Positions 42,286 through 49,748 of a stretch of DNA of 52,723 nt are shown piece by piece. The notes below the pieces were generated by a model that saw only the letters and a program-made list of their open reading frames with translations, was not told the origin of the DNA and searched no databases. Each line of letters starts with the position of its first letter. The stretch's first letter is position 1. The stretch spans positions 1 to 52,723 of the forward strand of contig CAAGHL010000068.1 of assembly GCA_900769665.1 (NCBI GenBank). The letters run 5' to 3'. The stretch comes from Clostridia bacterium (GTDB lineage Bacteria > Bacillota > Clostridia > Christensenellales > CAG-314). A program made the position numbers and the translations under genes.

Positions 42286-43027
42286 TTGTAACCTCCTCGG
42301 TCTTTTCGTCGGACTTAGCTTCGTCCGTGGGAGCCGTCATAACAACGCCTTCCTTAGCTTCGATTACCGCACCGCTGATGATACCGGCAATTACTTTGAT
42401 TGCTCCGATAGCGTCATCGTTTGCGGGGATGACAACGTCTACTTGGTCGGGGTCGCAGTTGGTGTCGACGATAGCAACGATGGGAATGTTGAGCGCGTGA
42501 GCTTCCGCCACTGCAATGGCTTCCTTCTTCGGGTCTACGATGAAGATGCAGCCGGGCATACCCTTCATGTCCTTGATACCGCCAAGGTTAGCTTCCAACT
42601 TGTCGCGTTCCTCAAGCATCTTGGCAACTTCCTTCTTGGGGAAGTTTTCCAATTCTCCGCTACGTTCCATAGCGTTGATTTGGTTGAGTCTTTCGATACG
42701 AGATTTGATGGTCTTGTAGTTGGTAAGAGTACCGCCGAGCCAACGATTGTTCACGTAGTACATGCCGCAACGCTCAGCTTCCGTCTTGATGGCTTCTTGA
42801 GCTTGCTTTTTGGTGCCGACAAACAAGATGGGCTTGCCTTGAGCAGCGATGTCACGTACGAATGTGTATGCGACTTCGGCTTGAGCAACCGTCTTTTGAA
42901 GGTCGATGATGTGAATATCGTTACGCTCTGCGTAGATATACTTTTTCATTTTGGGGTTCCATCTTCTTGTTTGGTGACCGAAGTGTACACCGCTTTCAAG
43001 AAGTTGTTTCATAGATACAACTGCCAT
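42278..43027 (-). CDS. rpsB: 30S ribosomal protein S2
   Basis: 249 residues. The N-terminal VSMKQLLESGVHFGHQTRRWNPKM and FVGTKKQAQEAIK are textbook S2, and IPIVAIVDTNCDPDQVDVVIPANDDA lies near the C-terminus. AAGGAG precedes the start. It is the first gene of the rpsB-tsf unit, behind a promoter at 43153-43181 and a leader of about 120 nt, where S2 autoregulation would act. Confidence 0.97.
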   Translation of the reverse strand: MAVVSMKQLLESGVHFGHQTRRWNPKMKKYIYAERNDIHIIDLQKTVAQAEVAYTFVRDIAAQGKPILFVGTKKQAQEAIKTEAERCGMYYVNNRWLGGTLTNYKTIKSRIERLNQINAMERSGELENFPKKEVAKMLEERDKLEANLGGIKDMKGMPGCIFIVDPKKEAIAVAEAHALNIPIVAIVDTNCDPDQVDVVIPANDDAIGAIKVIAGIISGAVIEAKEGVVMTAPTDEAKSDEKTEEVTNG

Positions 43028-43152
43028 TTTTCGTTTCTCCTTAAATTATTTATGTTTTTAACCTCTTCGCGCCGTCAACTCCGCCCACCACCAAGAAGGC
43101 AAATCTCGGCACATGGGGCAAATCTTGCGCGAATGCGAATTAAACCTAATAG

Positions 43153-43181
43153 ATTGTACCATATTGCCGCATATTTTGCAA
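43153..43181 (-). promoter_or_regulatory. Sigma-A promoter of rpsB-tsf
   Basis: On the minus strand TTGCAA, 17 nt, TACAAT. Confidence 0.8.
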
Positions 43182-43253
43182 CGATTTTTTTATGTAATTT
43201 TTGTTAAGGACGCGATTTTTTTATGTAAACGCCGAAGATAGAATAATTGTAGT

Positions 43254-43387
43254 GTGAGGCAAAGAGGTATTGTCCTACGTCGAACGTTTGATACTCGCTT
43301 CGCGCAGAGCAAAGAAGCGAATTTCCGCGCTCGAGCGTATGCGCCTACGCTCAGATGTCGCCGTAGGACAACACCTCGTCGCCCCAC
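43254..43387. repeat. 134-bp element with 26-bp imperfect terminal inverted repeats
   Basis: GTGAGGCAAAGAGGTATTG... (43254-43279) is matched in inverse by 43362-43387 with four mismatches, including a 10-bp perfect block TTGTCCTACG. The interior has further short palindromes (CGCTTCGCG, CGAGCG). No coding capacity. It looks like a miniature inverted-repeat element in the large gap upstream of rpsB. Confidence 0.6.
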
Positions 43388-43573
43388 GGAAATGTAGACT
43401 TATATTATGAAATTCATACCACCCTTCAGGCAGGTTTACTTCGGCTTGTTGGGTTGCAAGAACACGCTATTTGCAAGTGTAAACAACGGATTAATTGTGT
43501 AAAAATCGTTGTACCACACACGCCTCACCTTTGTCCCACCATGTTTACGCAATATACTATTTGTTAGCACGAA

Positions 43574-43609
43574 CCACTACCCCGACCGCCCACCCCTCAA
43601 GGACAAAGG
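43574..43609. repeat. Intergenic repeat A (inverse of repeat B)
   Basis: The inverse complement reads TGAGGGGTGGGCGGTCGGGG and matches 18 of 20 bases with 44599-44618. Sequences of this kind occur in intergenic repeats of many gut Firmicutes (from general knowledge). The rest of 43388-43709 shows nothing else I can name. Confidence 0.55.
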
Positions 43610-43709
43610 CGAAGTGTTTTTGTAAAACAAATGGGTATATATTAAATTACATGCAAATGGCAAAACAACATTAAATTGCAGACAACGAAAACGAGCAAAT
43701 ATACTTACA

Positions 43710-43752
43710 AATAAAATGAGTATTCCCATAATACAAATACAGGAATACTCGT
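43710..43752 (-). terminator. Terminator of metallophosphoesterase gene
   Basis: On the minus strand GAGTATTCC pairs perfectly with GGAATACTC around a 15-nt loop, followed by ATTTTATTT. Confidence 0.65.
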
Positions 43753-43759
43753 TTGTAAT

Positions 43760-44461
43760 CTACACTTCGTTGATAAGGGTCAGTTTGTTGCCGACAAGGT
43801 CGCAACTAGTGAGGAAGAACTCGATACCAAAACGCTTCATATGCAGTGTGGCGCGGCAGTCCTTACCGTGAAGGTGTCCGAACACCACTTGCGGCACGTC
43901 GGCGGCAACCAATTGACGGATAAAGTCCGACTCCTCATAGCGACCGTTGTACGGCGGAAAGTGCATTATCGCAATCACCTTGTCCGTCGGCTTGCGTTGC
44001 TTTTGCATGGCGGCAAGGGACAATTTCATGCGTTCCGTTTCCCTAAGATAAATCTTTTTGTCCTCCGCCGACAGATTGTTGCCGTCGGGGCAAACCCAAC
44101 CGCGAGTACCGCAAATAAGCGCGTCGCCGAAGCGCAAACAATCGTTTTGCAAGGCGAAAAAGCCTTCCGGTATGGCTTGGCGCACTTGGGAAAGGGTGTT
44201 CCACCAGTAGTCGTGATTGCCGCGAAGTATCACCTTTTGCCCGGGCAATTTTGCCACCAACGCAAAGTCGACAAGAGCTTCGTCCATGCGCATACCCCAC
44301 GAAAAATCACCCGGCAACAACACAAGGTCGTCGGGCGAAACTTTCTCGTTCCAATCGTCGCATATTTGTTCAAAGTAGTTGTCCCAGCATGCGCCAAAGA
44401 CGTTCATCGGCTTGGGGTTGGCGGTGCTAAGGTGTAGGTCGCTTATTGCAAAAATCTTCAT
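43760..44461 (-). CDS. Calcineurin-like metallophosphoesterase
   Basis: 233 residues with the full set of dimetal motifs: SDLHLS (residues 7-12), LLPGDFSWG (about 53-61), GNHDYWW (about 85-91), MHFPPYN and VVFGHLHGKD. The substrate is unknown; the family includes nucleotide and phospholipid phosphatases. The ATG at 44461 begins the usual MKIFAISDLHL. There is no ribosome site, and a TATACT -10 ends 6 nt upstream, so the mRNA is probably leaderless. It stands alone, flanked by inverse copies of an intergenic repeat. Confidence 0.88.
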   Translation of the reverse strand: MKIFAISDLHLSTANPKPMNVFGACWDNYFEQICDDWNEKVSPDDLVLLPGDFSWGMRMDEALVDFALVAKLPGQKVILRGNHDYWWNTLSQVRQAIPEGFFALQNDCLRFGDALICGTRGWVCPDGNNLSAEDKKIYLRETERMKLSLAAMQKQRKPTDKVIAIMHFPPYNGRYEESDFIRQLVAADVPQVVFGHLHGKDCRATLHMKRFGIEFFLTSCDLVGNKLTLINEV

Positions 44462-44467
44462 GCTAGT

Positions 44468-44496
44468 AGTATAACACAACTTGCGACATTATGCAA
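44468..44496 (-). promoter_or_regulatory. Sigma-A promoter of metallophosphoesterase
   Basis: On the minus strand TTGCAT, 17 nt, TATACT, ending 6 nt from the start codon. Confidence 0.72.
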
Positions 44497-44589
44497 CTAT
44501 TGGCAAGACAAGAACAACAGCTTGAAGAAGGACATAATTAGATAACGCTCACAGACATCCACCACCTACTGCCCTTTGGCAATAAAGTC

Positions 44590-44622
44590 CTTTGACCATG
44601 AGGGGTGAACGGTCGGGGCTGT
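44590..44622. repeat. Intergenic repeat B
   Basis: TGAGGGGTGAACGGTCGGGG at 44599-44618 is an inverse copy of repeat A. It lies in the 44497-44989 gap, which holds repeats and no gene. Confidence 0.55.
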
Positions 44623-44822
44623 ACGGCGGGACGCTCACTAGATTTTGGAGAATAGCGTTGACTTCTGCAAGTCTTTCACAAAGGTGCTTTCCAGCGGATT
44701 GCCACGGCACCTAACGTGCACGTCTATTAGGTTATTGTTTCAAAAAAAATACTAATGACAATTCAGGCACCTCGCAATACTCGCTACGCTCTTGTTTCCC
44801 CAAAGGCAGGGGAAGGTATATA

Positions 44823-44861
44823 TGCGAGGGCGTTCGCCGCAAGGACAGCGGCTCGGCTGAG
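44823..44861. repeat. Hairpin repeat, copy 4 (degenerate GGCGTTCGC family)
   Basis: TGCGAGGGCGTTCGCCGCAAG matches copy 3 after deletion of five bases. Confidence 0.5.
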
Positions 44862-44911
44862 GACACGTTTTCTCTTACTGTATCCAATTGCATTAGTTCA
44901 AACCGACTAAG

Positions 44912-44943
44912 TGCTTGGCGGACAATGCCTTGTTCGCCAAGCA
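44912..44943. repeat. 14-bp hairpin sharing GGACAATGCCT with the repeat family
   Basis: TGCTTGGCGGACAA pairs with TTGTTCGCCAAGCA (one G-U) around TGCC. The 11-mer GGACAATGCCT is also in copies 1 and 2. There is no T-run, so it is not a classic terminator. Confidence 0.65.
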
Positions 44944-44989
44944 CGATTACCTACACTATCCCTACCTATCACTGCCACATACCACGCTA

Positions 44990-45193
44990 TCACTCCATTT
45001 CTTTTCTGCACTCCTCGCACATCGGTTCGTCGCCGACAAGCGGATTTTTGTTGCAAAACGGACACAAATTGTCCGCTACGTCGTCGTCAAATATGCTTTT
45101 TACACCGTTCAACTCGTCCAAACACACCTTGCAATACAGCTCCGTTTGCGCAATCCAATTCAGTCCGCAACGAGGACATTTTTTATACTTCAT
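44990..45193 (-). CDS. Small zinc-ribbon protein
   Basis: 67 residues with four CxxC pairs: CPRCG, CKVC, CPFC and CEEC, giving two predicted zinc sites separated by an acidic linker (IFDDDVADN). GGAG lies 8 nt upstream of the ATG. No enzymatic domain. Zinc-ribbon proteins of this size often bind nucleic acid or protein partners; the role is unknown. It lies downstream of the spore-surface-like gene and its terminator. Confidence 0.75.
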   Translation of the reverse strand: MKYKKCPRCGLNWIAQTELYCKVCLDELNGVKSIFDDDVADNLCPFCNKNPLVGDEPMCEECRKEME

Positions 45194-45285
45194 TCGTTTC
45201 TCCGTATCGGTCGTTTTACAGTATGATTGCGCACAGATTATTGCTACATTTGCGACGAAATTTTCCGCACAACCTACTCGACAAG

Positions 45286-45314
45286 AAAAAAGGACATCGC
45301 TGTTGCGACATCCT
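45286..45314 (-). terminator. Terminator upstream of zinc-ribbon gene
   Basis: On the minus strand AGGATGTCG pairs with CGATGTCCT (two G-U) around 6 nt, followed by six T. Confidence 0.65.
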
Positions 45315-45461
45315 TTCGATGGTACATTTTTGTTTGAAATTGGTGCAGTTGCAACAAGTATTATTCTTGTTGTCGCACGCTTTACCTGTCGTGCAAAGTC
45401 ACCTCGACATTACAAAGAGACATTGCGCACTCGGCAAGTCCTACAAAACGAGCTTAAACCG

Positions 45462-46109
45462 TTAGTTTCCAGTGCCGCCCGTTCCGTTGCGAGAGCCGGG
45501 GTACAACGGCAACTCGAAGTAGCCGCTACACACTTCCTCGGTGTACTCTTGGCAAGGCGGAATTACCGCATAGCCGTAGCTCGGCACGATAAGTTCCACA
45601 TCCATTGTCACCTTGAGTATTGCCGTCACGCAACAATTGATGACAAAAATGTAGTACGTCACGCCGTCGATAACCTGCGTTTGGCTGTATTGCCCCTCGG
45701 GACTGACCGCCGACACCGCCGCTTCGATACGATAGGGGATAATGGACGGTTCGGGCAAGTACATCACCACGTCCACCGGCACCGTTACCGTACCTGTGCC
45801 GCTACCTTCCTCGTTGTTGGCGTCTATGTAAGTTACGGTGACGGGCACAACAATGTCCGCTTGCACGCGCCCGTACTTGGGACGTTCGGTAAGGCGATCC
45901 ACCACCAAGTTTTCCACTACGCCCGTGGTTGTAGAGCTTTTGCAACTGACAAAGCGCAACGGCGTTTGCGGATTGGTCGGCGTGGGGTCGCTTACGCTTA
46001 CCGTGATTTGTTGCAAGGTTGTTTGTTTCATGCAAGCGTCAAAAACTTTCTTCGCTTGAATACAGATTTTTTCACTGCAATTGTTACCGTCAAGATTGTT
46101 TACCGGCAT
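45462..46109 (-). CDS. Clostridial Cys-containing protein, possibly spore surface
   Basis: 215 residues from the ATG at 46109 (AAGGAGGT just upstream; the longer frame runs through it). It has no signal peptide or membrane helix. The N-terminus NCSEKICIQAKKVFDACMKQ, a beta-rich middle (VPVTVTYIDANNEEG), and the tail YGYAVIPPCQEYTEEVC...YFELPLYPG resemble an uncharacterised clostridial family with an N-terminal Cys-x-x-Cys-like helix and a C-terminal P-x-x-Cys / Pro-Cys motif. A spore-coat role is an inference from taxonomic distribution and Cys content, not shown here. Confidence 0.5.
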   Translation of the reverse strand: MPVNNLDGNNCSEKICIQAKKVFDACMKQTTLQQITVSVSDPTPTNPQTPLRFVSCKSSTTTGVVENLVVDRLTERPKYGRVQADIVVPVTVTYIDANNEEGSGTGTVTVPVDVVMYLPEPSIIPYRIEAAVSAVSPEGQYSQTQVIDGVTYYIFVINCCVTAILKVTMDVELIVPSYGYAVIPPCQEYTEEVCSGYFELPLYPGSRNGTGGTGN

Positions 46110-46167
46110 ATATACCTCCTTCATTGGTCAGTACAGTATATGTCGACAATGCGATTTATGTGAAAAA

Positions 46168-46201
46168 TAAAAAAAGCTTTGCCCGATAAACAGACAAAGC
46201 C
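46168..46201 (-). terminator. Terminator of TetR-type gene
   Basis: On the minus strand GCTTTG pairs with CAAAGC around 13 nt, followed by seven T. Confidence 0.85.
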
Positions 46202-46237
46202 GATTGCACTATGTAATTGATTGACGGAAACGTGCGC

Positions 46238-46825
46238 CTACTCCATATCGAAGTGGTAAAATCTGTCGACGAGATGTCCGAAGAAGAATGTCAACAGTTC
46301 CCTTATGTAACGTTCCTTTTGTTCGTCGTTTTCACCGTAGCTAAGCACCTTAAACAAGCTTGTCAGGAAACCTTCGGCAATGGCGTCGTAAAAGATTGGG
46401 TCGGTGATTTTTTCGTCGATTTCGGGGAAGGCGTTTTGTATCATTTCCTTAATTTTGCCTGCCAACGCACCGACAATGTAGTTGATAAAGTTGTCGTGAT
46501 GTACGCTGTTGCCCTTGCGGATGATGATCAGCTCGTCGCTGTACTTCATGATAAACGCAACCAACGTTTCGGCAATCTCCCCCATGGTTTTGCCTTCAAA
46601 AACAAAATCGTTCTCCACTGCCGACTTGACGCTGTCCATAAAAGGGTCGATCACGGCAAAGTACAACGACTCCTTGTTGCTGAAATATCTGTACACGTTG
46701 CCTAGCGAAATTTCCGCATTATTGGCAATGTTTCGGATGGACGCGTCGGAAAAGCCGTGTTCCTTAAACTCCTCCACTGCGGCTTGCAAAATACGATCTC
46801 TTATTTCTCTTTTTAGGTACTGCAT
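46238..46825 (-). CDS. TetR/AcrR family transcriptional regulator
   Basis: 195 residues. The N-terminal helix-turn-helix reads IRDRILQAAVEEFKEHGFSDASIRNIANNAEISLGNVYRYFSNKESLY (about 7-54, the standard TetR layout); the C-terminal ligand domain is Phe-rich and acidic. GAGGGGG precedes the start. It is a single-gene unit with a terminator, so the regulated target is not obvious; the membrane protein and DUF1292 genes upstream are possible but unproven. Confidence 0.92.
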   Translation of the reverse strand: MQYLKREIRDRILQAAVEEFKEHGFSDASIRNIANNAEISLGNVYRYFSNKESLYFAVIDPFMDSVKSAVENDFVFEGKTMGEIAETLVAFIMKYSDELIIIRKGNSVHHDNFINYIVGALAGKIKEMIQNAFPEIDEKITDPIFYDAIAEGFLTSLFKVLSYGENDEQKERYIRELLTFFFGHLVDRFYHFDME

Positions 46826-46939
46826 TTGTAGTCTTTCCCCCTCGTTTGGTCTTTATTGTAGCACACGGCACTGACTTTGGCAACCGTTAAATGAATATTT
46901 TGTAAAATTTTTCATTTTTGGTACAGTTTACGAACAATT

Positions 46940-46978
46940 GAAAAAGGTTGCAAGCTTTGTGTTGCTTACAACCTTTTG
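46940..46978 (-). terminator. Terminator of spo0A-like gene
   Basis: On the minus strand AAGGTTGTAAGC pairs with GCTTGCAACCTT (one G-U) around 8 nt, followed by TTTC; it could act in both directions. Confidence 0.8.
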
Positions 46979-47022
46979 TTTAACGCCAAAGTAGGCGCTT
47001 GCGGACATACAATAAACGATAA

Positions 47023-47061
47023 TGCGAGCATCAGGCGTTCGCGGCAAGATACTTCCTCGCA
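47023..47061. repeat. Hairpin repeat, copy 3 (GGCGTTCGC family)
   Basis: AGCATCAGGCGTTCGCGG (47027-47044) is identical to copies 1 and 2. The 3' half differs, but TGCGAG (47023) pairs with CTCGCA (47056-47061), keeping a hairpin. It lies between the spo0A-like stop and its terminator. Confidence 0.7.
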
Positions 47062-47090
47062 CACCACGCAACAATAACAATACACAAAAT

Positions 47091-47819
47091 TTAGTAGGCG
47101 CACTCCAACAACATTTTGTCGGCAAGCAATGCAATAAACTCGCCGTTGGTGGGCTTTTCGGAAGAATTGTACACCTTTACGCCGAATACGCTGTTGATGT
47201 TTTCTATTTTGCCTCGGTTCCACGCCACTTCTATCGCATGACGAATGGCACGTTCCACCTTGCTTGGCGTTGTGCCGAAGCGTTCGGCAATGGACGGATA
47301 CAGCGACTTGGTAATGCTGTTGATGATGGGCGGATTGTCGACTGCCAACTTGATACCCTCGCGCAAGAATTGGTAACCTCGTATGTGCGCAGGTATGCCG
47401 ACGCTGACGAAAATGTTGCTGATACGCTCGTCGAGAGTTTTCTCCGAAACGGTCTTGCGGTGCACCTGTCGATCGCCGCTTTTGTCGGTGCTTTTGACGT
47501 TGTCGATACGTTGCAACAGCACGGCAAGCTCCACCGGTTTGACCAAGTAGTACTTAGCGCCGAGGTCCAATGCACGTATCACGAACACTTCGCTTTTCAG
47601 TTCCGAAGCGACGATAAACTTGACGTTGCGGTAGCTCTCCAACAACGCAAAGCCGTCCTCGCCCGGCATCATGAGTTCGGTAATTACTACATCGCACGGA
47701 AACGCGTCTAGGCACTTGCGCGCGGCAACGCCGTCTACGTCAAACACCACTTTTATGTCCCCGTTTTCCTCCAACTTTTCCCTAAGTCCTTCCTGCCCGA
47801 TCAATCCGACGGTAATCAT
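47091..47819 (-). CDS. spo0A: Spo0A-family response regulator with degenerate receiver
   Basis: Spo0A is the master regulator of sporulation entry, normally activated by phosphorylation of an Asp in its receiver. The ATG at 47819 has GGGAGG 5 nt upstream; it gives 242 residues. The DNA-binding domain (about 128-240) is strongly conserved: VGIPAHIRGYQFLREGI, ITKSLYPSIAERFGTT, SKVERAIRHAIEVAWNRG and KPTNGEFIALLADK. In the receiver (1-105) the phospho-acceptor is Glu48 (VITELMMPGEDG), the acidic pair is G8-Q9, and the conserved Thr is Ala71; Lys94 is kept (LVKPV). So phosphorylation by the usual route is unlikely. It may be the only Spo0A, or a paralogue. A perfect 0A box lies about 107 nt upstream. 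Confidence 0.88.
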   Translation of the reverse strand: MITVGLIGQEGLREKLEENGDIKVVFDVDGVAARKCLDAFPCDVVITELMMPGEDGFALLESYRNVKFIVASELKSEVFVIRALDLGAKYYLVKPVELAVLLQRIDNVKSTDKSGDRQVHRKTVSEKTLDERISNIFVSVGIPAHIRGYQFLREGIKLAVDNPPIINSITKSLYPSIAERFGTTPSKVERAIRHAIEVAWNRGKIENINSVFGVKVYNSSEKPTNGEFIALLADKMLLECAY

Positions 47820-48151
47820 ATTAGCCTCCCTTTTGCAACAAAACGATTTATTTGTTGCTGTGGCTATATTGTAACACATGTCACCGTGTCGATTTCGTTA
47901 CAGTATTGTCAAAAAGCATCTATTTTTGTCGAATTAGGTAGTTTGAAGTTGGTTTTGCGCAGTTTGTCGCACTATTACACACTTTTTGCACGCCTTTTGT
48001 CGTAGTAAGTCGGGGAAAAGAACTGTTTTGGTTATGTTTTCGGTCGCTCGGGCGCCTAATCAACACGTTTTTCGTTTGGTGATACATTGACGTAGGCACT
48101 ACTTAAGCTTTCTTGTCGTGCATACTGTATTATTTTATTGATTGGTGCAAG
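47820..48151. other. Intergenic region upstream of spo0A-like gene
   Basis: About 330 nt, AT-rich, with no gene. It holds the ribosome site of the spo0A-like gene, a TACAAT -10-like box near 47864-47870, a TTGACA near 47907-47912, and one perfect 0A box (47926-47933). Spacing of the two promoter boxes does not fit a single promoter. Confidence 0.45.
47926..47933 (+). promoter_or_regulatory. 0A box (Spo0A binding site)
   Basis: TTGTCGAA matches the B. subtilis 0A-box core (TGTCGAA) exactly, about 107 nt upstream of the spo0A-like start. A chance hit cannot be excluded for an 8-mer, but its place suggests autoregulation. Confidence 0.45.
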
Positions 48152-48478
48152 CTACTTTCCGTTGGCTTCGTCAAACATGCGGTTGTACTCGTCGAAAACC
48201 GCTTGGATGATGTCATCGTCAAGCTCGATTTCAAAGTGGTCTTCGCCGCCTTTGCGAGTGACCTTGAACACCAACGCTTCGTCCTCGCCCATTCCTTCCA
48301 AGAGTTCCACGGGTTGCAAAATCGCGTAAAAGTTGCCCCTGTGCGCAATGCCGGCAATCTCGTAAAAGTCAACGTCGGTACCGTCCGCCGCACAAAGAGT
48401 GACAATGCAATCTTCGTCGCCGTTGCCGTCTTTTTTGCCGTTCATCAAACCTTCTTCGTAAAAATCGTTGTTTTTCAT
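48152..48478 (-). CDS. DUF1292 family protein
   Basis: 108 acidic residues with the DUF1292 (YrzB-like) core: DCIVTLCAADGTDVDFYEIAGI (about 23-44), YAILQPVELLEGMGEDEALVFKV and the acidic ELDDDIIQAVFDEYNRMFDE tail. GGGAGG lies 6 nt upstream of the ATG. The family is common next to the yrrL/mreB-like or alaS-yrvM gene sets in Firmicutes; here it is by itself. Function is unknown. Confidence 0.85.
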   Translation of the reverse strand: MKNNDFYEEGLMNGKKDGNGDEDCIVTLCAADGTDVDFYEIAGIAHRGNFYAILQPVELLEGMGEDEALVFKVTRKGGEDHFEIELDDDIIQAVFDEYNRMFDEANGK

Positions 48479-48615
48479 ATCGTCCTCCCTAATTTATGCA
48501 ATCAAATTATATTATTTATCTAAGGTTAATCTATTTATTGCCAATCACTATCGTGCGTATGATGTCAAGCGGAAATACCACAGTGTCGCCAATTACGCCG
48601 CCGTCAAAGCTACTA

Positions 48616-49119
48616 CTACTTCTGCTCGGTTCGCTCGGTCGCTTGGTCTTGCGCTTCTTCCGTCGTTGCGGTTTCGCTTTCGTTTTGTACAGTTGCGTCA
48701 TTGCTCGACATCTCTTCCGTTTGCATTTGCTCGTCCGCCACACTTCCGTCGGCTTGCAAAGTTTGCGTATCGGTCACTGCTTCGTCCGTCGTTTCGTAGA
48801 TTTCGTAGTCGGCTTCGGCGATGTCGGGTTCGGCAATGGTTGCCTCGCGGTAGTTGCGCAGGTCGGTAAGTATGCAAATGTAGTACAGCTGGTCGATGAT
48901 TAGTATCGTGCCCTTGCAAATGACCGTCACCACTACGGACAAAATGGGTATCCAACAAAACAGCATGTTGACAAACGTCAGCACCATTTCCACCGCAAAC
49001 ACGGCAAGATAGACGGGCAAGCCGACAAGCAAACAAACGGTTTTGCCGATGATGTAGAAAAAGTTGTTGCTTGTGTAGTTGAATATCCACTTGAATCGAT
49101 TGAGATAATATTCCTTCAC
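48616..49119 (-). CDS. Hypothetical membrane protein with acidic C-terminal tail
   Basis: I do not recognise this family. The GTG at 49119 is chosen for the AAGGAGGG 5-6 nt upstream; it gives 167 residues. After a short basic start (VKEYYLNRFKWIF read as Met-first) come about three hydrophobic segments (about 18-40, 43-62 and 66-85), then a 70-residue hydrophilic tail rich in Glu, Asp, Thr and Gln with no hydrophobic core, probably disordered. The tail's faces could serve as protein-binding surface. A membrane anchor or scaffold is conceivable, no more. Confidence 0.6.
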   Translation of the reverse strand: MKEYYLNRFKWIFNYTSNNFFYIIGKTVCLLVGLPVYLAVFAVEMVLTFVNMLFCWIPILSVVVTVICKGTILIIDQLYYICILTDLRNYREATIAEPDIAEADYEIYETTDEAVTDTQTLQADGSVADEQMQTEEMSSNDATVQNESETATTEEAQDQATERTEQK

Positions 49120-49329
49120 GTTGCCCTCCTTGCCACGCCGCACGCTCGACCTGCCCGTAGGCATCCAAAGGTCGGCGATTGTCGTTAAAATTATTAAGTA
49201 TATAACATATTACCATATTTCAATACAAAACGCAAGTATCTTTTGCCTGTTAATCAAGCTCATACATCGGCAAATTGCACGTCGCGCAAAGTATCACACA
49301 ATTAGCATACAAAACATAGTATAAATCGA

Positions 49330-49358
49330 TTGACAAATACCCTACAATGACTTATACT
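49330..49358 (+). promoter_or_regulatory. Sigma-A promoter of M-box/mgtE
   Basis: TTGACA, 17 nt, TATACT: near-perfect consensus immediately upstream of the M-box RNA. Confidence 0.85.
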
Positions 49359-49369
49359 CAAAACGTTGA

Positions 49370-49600
49370 AACAAGCCGTAAGGCTTGCTTGACTAAATCG
49401 AATATTTCCTCCGGTAGGTGAGGCTATCATCGGGATACGGGTTACTGCCGTCATTATCTGTGGAGACACTTAATGACCGGTCAGCAGGGCATGTCGAAAC
49501 CAAGGCATGACCTAACGTAACTACACCGCCCGACGATGCTAAAGCTTGTAATGGTAAGACGAAGTTTCCGTCGGCGCGTTAGTTGCGCAAATGAAACTTA
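49370..49600 (+). promoter_or_regulatory. M-box (ykoK) magnesium riboswitch
   Basis: The leader contains the M-box landmarks GGTAGGTGAGGCT (49414-49426), a GATACGGGTTACTGCCG helix, CAGGGCATGTC, and GATGCTAAAGC near 49536-49546, then a terminator. Mg2+ binding is expected to compact the RNA and end transcription, so mgtE is made when Mg2+ is scarce. The plus-strand gap 49120-49329 upstream holds nothing else I can name. Confidence 0.85.
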
Positions 49601-49605
49601 CTTTT

Positions 49606-49635
49606 GTCCGAGCCATTGCGGCTACGGACTTTTTT
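49606..49635 (+). terminator. M-box expression-platform terminator
   Basis: GTCCG-A-GCC pairs with GGC-TA-CGGAC, followed by six T. Confidence 0.8.
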
Positions 49636-49748
49636 GTTGCCCAAAACACCGCAAAGTACGTTAAACCGTCATTACGATATTTGCGCACTCTTGTCCCACT
49701 ACCGCCGAATAAACTCGACTAGTCAAAATAGGAACAAAGGAGGTCGCT

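Noticed and set aside
45315..45440. Cys-rich DUF1540-like translation on minus (ACDNKNNTCCNC...)
   Set aside because: The frame has a TGA right after its only plausible ATG and no alternative start; possibly a decayed small gene, but unsupported.
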